NCBI RefSeq assembly: GCF_002878395.1
Contig: NC_061118.1
Coordinates: forward strand, 2,802,310-2,866,309
Reading direction: 5' to 3'
Origin: Capsicum annuum
Lineage: Eukaryota > Streptophyta > Magnoliopsida > Solanales > Solanaceae
DNA length: 64,000 nt
The notes beneath the pieces are model-generated. The model did no database searches. It was not told where the DNA came from and saw only the letters and a program-made list of their open reading frames with translations. Made by a program: the position numbers and the translations under genes. Below, piece by piece: positions 32,670 to 41,437 of the stretch (position 1 is the first letter of the stretch; each line of letters starts with the position of its first letter).

Positions 32670-33730
32670 TGACATAATGACCTCAAGATTTGCTACTCTA
32701 ATACATGATGACATCTTTATGAGTTTAGATTCTATAGTCTCATATGGTTTCCTGGAGATCCAAATTGAAGAACCTCCAGATAAAGACTGTAATTGATTAA
32801 ATAATGACTTATCAGTAATGATTGGCTATTCCTAGAAGGCTTTTCGAATATTAATCCGATCATGCCAGAGCAGTCTATACAAAAGTTTTATGCAGCATGA
32901 GATCCTATTCCTTAGGAATTTCCCTATGAGGACCCTATTGAGGAATATCTGAAATCCATCAATCAGCTTGATGACTTTTATCCAGAGGAGAAAGAAAAAC
33001 ACTCATCCTCTATGGGTCTTACGAATGAATATTCTGAAGTTTATACATATATAGGAGATTATAAAGATTTATCTGTCAATCTTTAAGCCCTTATTAAAAA
33101 TGCTCTTAAATCTTCAGTTGAAGCTATCGAAGAAGACTAGCCACCAATATTCATAAACCACTACAAGGAGCCATTGGTCTCTAAAGTAGTTGATGACCCA
33201 GATGGTATGACAAATGATCCAATCACAGAAAAAATATTGGAACCAACAACAATGATAAAGAAAATCATTGGGACCGTATTTCACCCCTTCAGTCTCAACA
33301 ATGTCAAGGTTTCAGCCTGGCCTCAGAGGATCCAAGGCTTTTACACTTGGATGGAGAGGAAGAATCTGACTAAAAGAGAAAATACATAATACTATCAAAG
33401 TTTACCTCCAGATTCTCTAAAATTCTTTGAGATTGGTCGAACTTTGTTGGGATAATTAATAAGAACACTAATAGGACATCCTAAGACTTTACCAGCAATT
33501 CAAGATCCTATAGGAAATTTTCAATGATAGAATATATACGAAGAAGATTGCCTGCAATAATTAAGCATTTGATTAGGCATACAAGAAGAACAATTTTTGT
33601 TCAAAGTCCAACTACCGCTGATCAAGCCATCAAGAAGGATCCTAGAGATAGCTACAATTTAGGAGGTTCAAACTATCCATGCCTTCAAGCAACAAGACTA
33701 AGGTAATTAAGAGAACTAGGTACTTAAGAT
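32670..33730 (+). pseudogene. E3 conserved domain (WPQRI region)
   Basis: This is the best preserved copy of the unidentified domain. The order is EEYLKSINQLDDFYPEEK (about 32,940-32,995), VVDDPDGMTNDP (33,187 on), SAWPQRIQGFYTWM (33,310-33,355), YYQSLPPDSLKFFE and then DPRDSYNLGGSNYPCLQ (33,639-33,690). An open stretch runs 33,174-33,389. Its fold is not recognised; a capsid role is possible from position. E4 repeats part of it. Confidence 0.55.
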
Positions 33731-33899
33731 GAAGAAGCTCAACAAACTACAGAATAAGAATAGATTCATCATCTGCTAAAAGCCTAGTGACTTTCCAATG
33801 GATTATCCTTAAGCCTACAAGTCAAAGGACTCTATCCACTTTTCAGAAAAATAGCTAATCACACAGGTATCTATATCAACAAAGATGATGACTTTGAAT

Positions 33900-35000
33900 C
33901 AATATTCTCACTTGAATAAAACCAATGGACGACACCCTCTTCTTCATAGACATATATGAAGAATCAGGCGACATTTAGGCAGATAATCTCAACCTGATAT
34001 CTAATATCAAAAAAGACAACCAGAAGCTGACTAGTTAAATTCTCATATTCAACACAACAAGAATTGTATATTCTGAAATAACAGATGACACTTCAGATCT
34101 ATTTAATCAGTATGTGGATTCCTATAAGCCAACCATCCTCCAAGAAATAAGAACTTTCTATGAGCTTCACGTGTTTAAAAAGTATGGCAGATCTATATTG
34201 GAGCCATTCAAAGTACACCCAAAATATCTTTTATGTCATGTGTTCATAGTACTAGCCAATAAATTCCTATAAGAGCTCTTATGGCTATTCTGGTACCTGT
34301 GCCACCAGTACTATATTCTCATAGAATTAGAGTGTGATGCCTTTAGGCATTTAGGTTGAAACCAACAAGCTCTGAAATATTTCATAATGTTGTTCAAGCC
34401 ACAACACTATTAGATTTGATTTTTTAAAGATTCCTACGATGCAGTGGTATTCGTGCTATATCATCTGGTAGGAATCATAGGCCATGACATCTAAGCTTAG
34501 TAGGAAGTTTCACTCCTCAAAAAGTTTGTCATATCAATAATCTTCTTTGAATATAAATACAATGAAGTTACCAATGCCATCAAAAGTATACAACTGAAAA
34601 CTCACCCACTAAAATACAATTATACATCCAACTGGAGGAGTTACTTTACCAGATCACTAAAAAGAAACATGGCAGGACAAGAACATCCCAGGAAGAAGCA
34701 CTGTGTCGATTGGAGGATTTAAGAAGGATATGTGAGTTCACTGCCAACACAGCCCAATACTTACTAATAAATTATAGCAGATGACATATGCAAAAAGTTA
34801 CCATTCACCACAAGGTCAATGGAATTACCTTTCAAAGTTTATCATGAAACCCTCTCAAGTGGATTATCCTCTTTACCACAAAATCCTGTCAATTAGGTAC
34901 CCCTCTCAGATGTGTTTTCCTATAAGATACTTATCCAGCTACTTGGTAGACACCTACAAGGAGGTTATACACCTACTTACAAGCTACTGATCTACATTCT
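33900..35000 (+). pseudogene. E3 last ORF (unidentified product)
   Basis: Readable blocks include DDTLFFIDIYEESGDI (33,930 on), SEITDDTSDLFNQYVDSYKP, ILQEIRTFYELHVFKKYG and SILEPFKVHPKYLL. Downstream the sequence aligns with E1 13,217-14,119. It is the last frame before the E3 promoter. No family was recognised. Confidence 0.5.
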
Positions 35001-35270
35001 TGATAAGCTGCTTAGTTACTTGCTTGTACATGCTATCATATAACAATAACATATATGTATTTTCTTTTACTATGATCATCACATAATAGTAGGACCAAAC
35101 TTAAAAAAAGTAGCTTGTAAATATCTCATAGAAGTGTATGCCCAAGATAGGGCTTATCGAGTCTGAGTAGACAGGATAGGGCATATCTTTTTAAAACATA
35201 GGACTTATCTCTTAGAATATTTTATTTCAAGTGCATCGGTATTTCAACCTTATCTAGAGCTTCTTTCTCC

Positions 35271-35277
35271 TATAAAA
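35271..35277 (+). promoter_or_regulatory. E3 promoter TATA box
   Basis: CCTATAAAATGAAGCATATG parallels CCTATAAAAGGAAGCATAGG in E1 (minus strand). It is followed by the CT-rich 20-bp units at 35,300-35,380. Confidence 0.65.
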
Positions 35278-36187
35278 TGAAGCATATGCCTTTAGCTTGA
35301 GTTCATCAGCTTCTCTACCTAGAGATTAGCTTCTCCACTTAGAGAATAGTTTCTCTACTTTGAATCAGCCTTTTCACATAAATTATTTCTTGTAAAGTTT
35401 CATATTATGAATGAAAATATTTGTTGTCTAAGTTCTCTCTCTTGATCCTCTCTTTTCAAAGGAATGGGTACTTTAATTTTTTTGGTTGAATTAATGTGGT
35501 AAGAAAACACTTCAGCAAGTACACTTGTTGTGATTGCAACATGGAACTCTGAAGTACTTCCATGATTATGATGTAAAATTGTCACATTCCCTATGACATA
35601 GATTTGTATGTACTTTTTATATTATGAAACAAAATTTGCTTAGCCTTCACAATAACCTTTTGATTGCTTTCTTTTCTTCTTTCTAAATACATAAATTTGA
35701 GGTATGGCATAGTAAACCCTATTTTGCAGTTTGTTGAGGGCACTAAATGCCATGAGAGAACAAAAAAATCCCATGTATGTCATATATAGAACAATTGTAT
35801 CTATACTAGATTACCAATAATTTATAGTGTTCAAAAACTTAAAAAGTCAAGCCATCTCATTGAGGGTTGAGAAGCCTTTGTTTGTGATAAACCATCCTTT
35901 AGCAATTCGAGGATGTGTAGCCCTAGTCGTCAAAAATCTATTGTGTGTTGCTAAAAATATTTTTTTGTATGGCACACTACCTATATAAATGTGAAACCAC
36001 CTATCATGTCTGAAAGGTTACAGTCTCTAGTCTGTAGTGTTGATAGGAGCTTTGATTTCATATGGTGTGCTGCCTACATGCTTGTGTAACCACCATTTAT
36101 ATTGGAAAGTTAAGTTCTCTATTGTTAATACCTAGTTAATATTGCCTGTGGTGTCACTTCATGCCTCACTGTCTCCTGTATATTTTA
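35278..36187 (+). other. E3 pregenomic leader
   Basis: It contains CT-rich units (TTCTCTACCTAGAGATTAGC and relatives, 35,300-35,380) and the 93-bp pair (marker GGCACAC at 35,971, GGTGTGC at 36,064). The homology with the E1/E2 leaders stops near 36,187, within a few bases of where the primer site should be. Confidence 0.65.
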
Positions 36188-36379
36188 TTGACTTGTTAAT
36201 TATAAGTGGTTATCATAAGATCATGATCAAGACATGGAATCACCATCTTAGATTAAGTTGTCACAAATCTATATTGGTTAGACATCAATGACAACCCAAT
36301 TTCAAAACCATAAGACATAAATGATCCGAATTCGGTCAGTGAATAACTAAAATGCAATAAAGGTATTTGGGTTGCTGAT
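36188..36379. other. Unassigned filler between E3 and E4
   Basis: About 190 bp with no match elsewhere in the window. It may be filler at a recombination joint or diverged viral sequence. Confidence 0.35.
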
Positions 36380-36895
36380 CACATTAACCCTACTATGGGT
36401 GAAGGAAAATATTCATCTAATATGAACCCTTCAAATATGTACTCCAACACTGGTGATAACTTTCTAGTGATGGATATATTAAGGACAATAAAGACTTTAC
36501 TGACTCTCGAGAATATGTTGAGGAAAATCCTAAATCCTTTATTAAAATCTCCAACAGAAAACTATCCACCTATATTTATGAACCACTCTAAGAAGCTAGA
36601 AGTTTGAAGTAGTCGATGACCATAATGGGATGAAAGATGATATAATCCCAGAAAGAAGCCCGAAACCAGCAACAACAATAAAGAAAGTTATTCGAACTGA
36701 ATTTCATAACTTTACCCTCAATGGCATAAAGGTTTTAGATTGACCTCAGAGAATCAAAGACTTCTACACTTGGATGGAAATAAAGAATCTGGCTTAATGA
36801 TAAAAATATACGTTACTCTAAGAGTTGACCTCCATATTTTTTTAGATTCTCAAAGACTATTGGAATATTCTTGGGATCACCGATAAGAATGCTTA
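36380..36895 (+). pseudogene. E4 fragment: second copy of the conserved domain
   Basis: It aligns with about 32,960-33,470 of E3: the ATTTATGAACCACT, GTCGATGACC, ACTTCTACACTTGGATGG and AAGAATCTGGCT blocks occur in the same order. It ends where LTR A resumes at 36,896. It carries more stops than the E3 copy. Confidence 0.65.
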
Positions 36896-37287
36896 TCTAG
36901 TAGTTGTAGTTAATTTATCAATCGTACTTTGTTGGATTTTGGAGATAGGGTAAGCTCTTGGATTAAAAGTTGCCCATTTTTTTCTATATTATTTATGTCT
37001 AGTATTCTGCATTGAGAAATATTAAATTAACTATATTAGAACTTTTTTTTGTATTAATAGTAGCTCTTTTATTGGATCTACCAGGTCGTGAGACAATTTT
37101 CTATGCTAATGTTTACCATTAGACTATCTCTTTTTCGTTGCTTATTTATGAGTTATATTGTCTATTTTGCCTTTTTTGGGTAATTTCCACCAAATTAACC
37201 AATTACATTTAGCTTTAGGTTACAATTTTCTTACCTAGTAATGGGACAAAGTAGGTGCCATAATGACTCATAAATTAGGTCATGACA
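36896..37287 (+). mobile_element. 5' LTR of chromovirus A, last part
   Basis: Matches 43,857-44,239 of the 3' LTR: TTTATGTCTAGTATTCTGCA, GGGTAATTTCCACCAA and the end CATGACA. Together with 8,685-12,140 it makes up one LTR split by the caulimovirid block. The target lost about 40 bp at the joint. Confidence 0.88.
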
Positions 37288-37290
37288 AAT

Positions 37291-37303
37291 TTGTATCAGA
37301 TCC
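37291..37303 (+). other. Primer-binding site of element A
   Basis: TTGTATCAGATCC follows the LTR end by three bases and matches the initiator-Met primer sequence at 11 of 13 positions. It confirms the LTR boundary. Confidence 0.8.
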
Positions 37304-37989
37304 TAGGTTTCACTAGTATTGTTGGTACAAAAGACAGTGTCTAGTAGAATCCCATAAACCGAAATGATAACGTCTATTTCTTATATTTGGGAGGATATGG
37401 GATATTTATAAGAGTCCTTCACTTCATTCACTTATTTTGTGCTAAGTGTCTGAGTTGATTTCTAAGGCATTCATTTGGTTTCACTCTTTCATAGATGGCT
37501 AGGATACGTACAACTGATACGTGAGATAAGGGTAATGAGACCAAGCTTGTGGATCCTATCCCTATTCATAGATAACCGAGAGGTTATGGAAAACCTCGAG
37601 ATATGTCCCCAGCTAGGGGATAGAATAGTGGGTCATCCCTAGACCCTATTCTTTCTTTATGATCTTGAGGTTCTTCTGCCCAACTAGAGGTGGGCCAGGG
37701 ACCGACCTAGGCTCCACTAGGGTTTATTTGTTCTTTCCTGCTCAGTGATTCTTTAGTTTATCTTTTCAGTTGGTTGGTGGTAGACCATGTGATTGTGTGT
37801 AGTCTATAGATTAGAGTGGTATAGAGATGGAGACCCAACCTATAACTGAAGCTCCTAGAGTTGAGGTCCCTTCTATGTCGGGGTTGCTCAACTGGTAGTT
37901 GCTCAGCCAGTGGTTGCCTAACCTGTTATGTCTATTAAAGAGAAGAAGATGTTGGGTAGGTTTTAGAGATTGGGTTAACCTATGTTTTC

Positions 37990-38990
37990 TAGGGCACCGA
38001 GCGAGAATGCATATGATTTTCTAATTGCTTATGAGGAAAGGCTTCATAATTTGGGCCTAGTTGAGACTTGTGGTATAAATTACACTATTTTTTGTTGGAC
38101 TTAGAATCACGACATTGGAGGAGAAGTCATCTTGATTCTAGGCTAGCTGGATCTTCTTCTTTGACATGGACTTAGTTCTCTAAGATTTTCTTAGAGAAGT
38201 ACATACCTTGCAGCCTTAGGAATTATTTAAGAGATCAGTTTTTTAGATTGGAGCAGGTCTCCATGATGATCGTTGAGTATTAGGCTCATTTTCATGAGTT
38301 GTCTAGGCATTCTACTGCTATTTTAGACACTAAGTATGATAGAGTTTATTGTTTTATCTGTGGATTAAGACTTTCTTTTTTCATATATACTTAGAGTTTG
38401 GTTGCTATAGGTAGGTCTTTTTTTGAGGTTTTTGATTATGCTCAAGTGATGGAGATGAAGCATCATGAGGCCCAAGGGGGCAGCAATAAGAGACCTCAGT
38501 ATCAGGGTAGTTTTAGTTAGAGTCATAGTAGATCCCTGATTAGAGGTAGAGGTTTTTAGGGTGGGTACCCTTCTTGTTAGTTACATTAGCCTTAGATTTA
38601 GCCTAGTAGACTCTTTAGCCAGCTCTTGATTACTTACAGAGGTCAGTCTTGGGTCAGCGATCGCCTAGGTCAAGGTAGCGACCAGTCTTTAAAGGGTTCA
38701 TCTTCCTATTATTCTAGTTGTAGTGGTTACTCCAGGTTAGTTGTATCACCTAATTCTTGTATAGCTCAAGGGATATATTCCAGTTGTGGCTATCATGGTC
38801 ATTATTTGTAAGAGTTCCCTATTTATTGGGTGATTGTTGCTTTACCTCAAAGTATTCCCCTTATTTAAAAAGTTCATCCCCTATTTAGAGTTGGAATGCA
38901 TGGTTTTAGGGGTGGTCCATAGTATGCTTGAGGTGGTTCTAAAATAGGCATGACTGATTAGAAGCCTAGCCAAGTGGCAAACGTGGTTAG
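37990..38990 (+). pseudogene. Gag of element A
   Basis: The start of the capsid region reads APSENAYDFLIAYEERLHNL (37,994 on), then LVETCGINYTIF. A stop-ridden region aligns with the rest of a Tekay-type capsid. A degenerate zinc-knuckle appears at the end of the open stretch 38,626-38,811 (YSSCGYHGHYL), lacking the first and last Cys. Gag would package element RNA. Confidence 0.75.
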
Positions 38991-39199
38991 TTGTTTGTAG
39001 TACCTGCTAGACCGAGGTTGAGTCTTCGGATATATTATCATAGGTATAATTTTTTTGTGCCATCAGTCGGCCTTTTCTTTATTTGCTCCAGGATTCACTT
39101 ATTCTTATATGTTTTCTTATTTTTCTCCCCGATTAGAGTTAGCTTGGGATTTATTATCTATGCTTTTGTATGTATCTCTTTTTGTGGGTGATTCTTTAG

Positions 39200-39420
39200 T
39201 AGTGGATTGAGTATGCAGATCCTGTCTTGTGACTATTAGAGATACTGATATCATGCTAATCCTATTATATTAGATATAGTGGATTTTGATGTAATTCTTA
39301 GCATAGACTATTTACGTACAATTATGCATCCATGGATTATTTTGCCAAGGCCATTACCATAGCCATGTTTGTCATACCCCCAATCAGGTGGCAAGGAGCT
39401 ATTTGTAATGATCCAATGAG
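39200..39420 (+). pseudogene. Protease remnant of element A
   Basis: DFDVILSIDYL at about 39,283-39,312 is the C-terminal block of a retropepsin-like domain. The catalytic Asp-Ser-Gly region could not be found. Weak but well placed between gag and RT. Confidence 0.55.
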
Positions 39421-39499
39421 GTTTATTTCTTATATGTGTTCTAGGAGACTTATCTTGAGTGGTTGCAAGTCTTATATCACTCATAGTTATGATTTTAGT

Positions 39500-40420
39500 A
39501 TGGTGAGTTCATTGCATGACTCAATTATTATAGTTAAAGAGTTTCTTGATGTTTTCCCTACCGATCAATTCGGTATACCTTCTGCCCATTAGATTGAGTT
39601 TGTTATTGATCTTGATCTTAACACCAGACCTATTTATATGGTACCTTAGTGTATGGCTCCTGCTGATCTTAAAGAGATGAATTCTTATCTTTAGGATCTT
39701 CTTGGAGAGGGTTTTACAAGATGAGTGTGTCTCCTTAAGGTGCTCACATGTTGTTTGTAAAGAAAAAAATAGCTTCATGTGTATATGCATTGATTATAGG
39801 TAGATCAATAAGGTGATGGTGAAGAAGCATTATCCTATACCTCACATTGATGATTTGATCAACCAACTTCAGGGTGTTATGGTTTTTTCTAAGATTAACA
39901 TGAGGTATGGTTAACATCATTTGAAGATTCGGGCTGAGGATATCCTAAAAACAACTTTTAGGACCCCTTATAGTCATTATGAGTTCCTTGTGATGTCTTT
40001 TAGGCTGACTAACGCCCTAACTGCATTCATTAATTTAATAAACTTATTGTTCTAACCTTATTTTGATTTCTTAGTGATTTTTTCACCAGGGATATCCTTG
40101 TGTATTCTAGGAGTAGAGAGGAGAATGCACAATATTTGAGTATAGTGCTTTAGACTATAAGATATCAAGCGTTTTTTACCAAGTTCTCAAAGTGCAAATT
40201 TTTGCTTCTGTCAGTGATATTTCTTAGGCATGTGCTGTCTAAGGATGGGATTATGGTAGACCCACTAAAGATCTATTTATTAATGGGCCAGGGCTACATC
40301 TCTAACTGAGGTTCATAGATTTATTGTCTTGGCTAATTATTATAGGCAATTTGTTGATGGTTTTGCTACTATTTAGCACCTATGAGCATATTAACTAGGA
40401 AGGAGGTTCCTTTTTGATGG
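39500..40420 (+). pseudogene. Reverse transcriptase of element A
   Basis: VKEFLDVFPTDQFGIPSAH (39,535 on), FVIDLDLNTRPIYMVP, KEMNSYL and then, in changing frames, the region of KINMRYG and HYEFLVMSF. The catalytic site reads TRDILVYS (about 40,088-40,111), so the Asp pair is disrupted. KCKFLLLSVIFLRHVLSKDG follows. Frameshifts are more frequent than in element B. Confidence 0.8.
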
Positions 40421-40479
40421 TTTAAGGAGTGTGAGTCGAGCTTTGGTAAGTTTAAGGAGTTTCTTAGTTTAAGGAGTTT

Positions 40480-40880
40480 CTTACTTTTGCTCTTATTTTG
40501 GTTCTTTCTATTAAGGGTGAGGGATTCACCATATATTATGATGCTTCTGGTGTTAGTTTTGGTTATGTATTAATGCAATAGGGTTGTGTTATTGCTTATT
40601 CTTAGAGGTAGCTTAAGGTGCACAAGTGCAACTACTCCACTCATGATTTGGAGATGGATATGGTAGTTTCCGCTCTTAAAATTTGGAGGCATTATCTTTA
40701 TGTTGTGCATTGTAAGATTTTCACAGATAATCACAATCTTTAACATCTTATAACCCAGAGAGAACTTAATGCTAGGCAGTATACATGGGTGAAATTGCTT
40801 AAGGACTAAGATATCTCTATTTTGTATCATCCGGGAAAGAAAAATATGGTAGGAGACAATGTGATTCAAAAGATTAAGGG
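40480..40880 (+). pseudogene. RNase H of element A
   Basis: Blocks corresponding to a DASG-type strand (GATGCTTCTGGTGTT, 40,540), the CACAAGTGCAACTACTCCACTC region, KIWRHYL-like KFGGIIF and LYHPGKKN (40,828-40,851). Stops and frameshifts break it. Directly followed by the integrase deletion. Confidence 0.7.
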
Positions 40881-41059
40881 TAGCTTGGCTTGTATTTTAG
40901 TTTCTCATAGGTCATTAGCATGGTACATTTAGTCCTTAGTAACCTTGATGGTTAGATTGGATATTTCAGACCCTAGGAGGATTCTTGCTAGTATGGTGGC
41001 CAGGTCCTTACTATTTAGAAGATTCAGGATCGTTAGTTTAAGGATAACAGACTTTGAAT

Positions 41060-41370
41060 ACTCCATGATCAGGTGTTAACTGGTGTGTCCAAGAAGGATA
41101 CCATAAATTATGAGGGTGTCTTGAAATTTGATAGCTGTATTTGTGTTCCATATTTCTATGTTGCTAGATACATTCCTGATTCGTCTCATGTCATTAGATG
41201 GGATTCAGTTAAGTTGGAAGTGCAGTTGACATTCGTGAGGAGCCTATGCTCATTTTGGCTGGTGATGTCAGGCAGTTTCACAGTATGGCTAAGGTTAAGT
41301 GGAGGCAACATCCAGTAGAGGAGTCTACTTGAAAGATCAAGAGCGAGATATGAATTCACTTTCCTCACTT
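41060..41370 (+). pseudogene. Integrase start fused to chromodomain (element A)
   Basis: GVLKFDSCICVPY is the usual beginning of the integrase region. It is followed at once by VARYIPDSSHVI, which belongs after integrase. VEESTWKIKSEI and HFPHLF (to about 41,372) complete the chromodomain. The join at about 41,160 shows that almost the whole integrase has been deleted, not merely mutated. Confidence 0.75.
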
Positions 41371-41437
41371 ATTTGTGGCTTCTGGTATATCTTAATCCGT
41401 GACTTTTACAGACAAAGGTCCTTTTAGTAGTGGATAT

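Larger units (their letters stand above)
12136..36895. mobile_element. Endogenous caulimovirid block (E1, E2, E3, E4) inside LTR A
   Basis: Plant pararetrovirus DNA present as several copies. E2 and E1 are head to tail on the minus strand, E3 is inverted (plus), and E4 is a short plus-strand fragment. Evidence for viral origin is a 30K movement protein in three copies, a single promoter/leader between adjacent copies (no LTR pairs) and an initiator-Met primer site at each leader end. Chromovirus B interrupts E1. The block replaced about 40 bp of LTR A and has no target-site duplication. All copies carry many stops and frameshifts, so they are relics. No reverse transcriptase was recognised in any copy. 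Confidence 0.8.
37288..41437 (+). mobile_element. Internal region of chromovirus A, integrase deleted
   Basis: Gag, protease, RT, RNase H and chromodomain remnants in gypsy order between the two LTRs. It is only 4.15 kb because the integrase is missing. Leader 37,304-37,990 is non-coding. The polypurine region before the 3' LTR reads TTTTAGTAGTGGATAT. Numerous stops throughout. Confidence 0.85.

Noticed and set aside
12136..36187. E copies as an LTR retrotransposon with about 1-kb LTRs
   Set aside because: Adjacent copies are separated by one promoter/leader only, no target-site duplication flanks the block, and a 30K movement protein is present, which retrotransposons lack.
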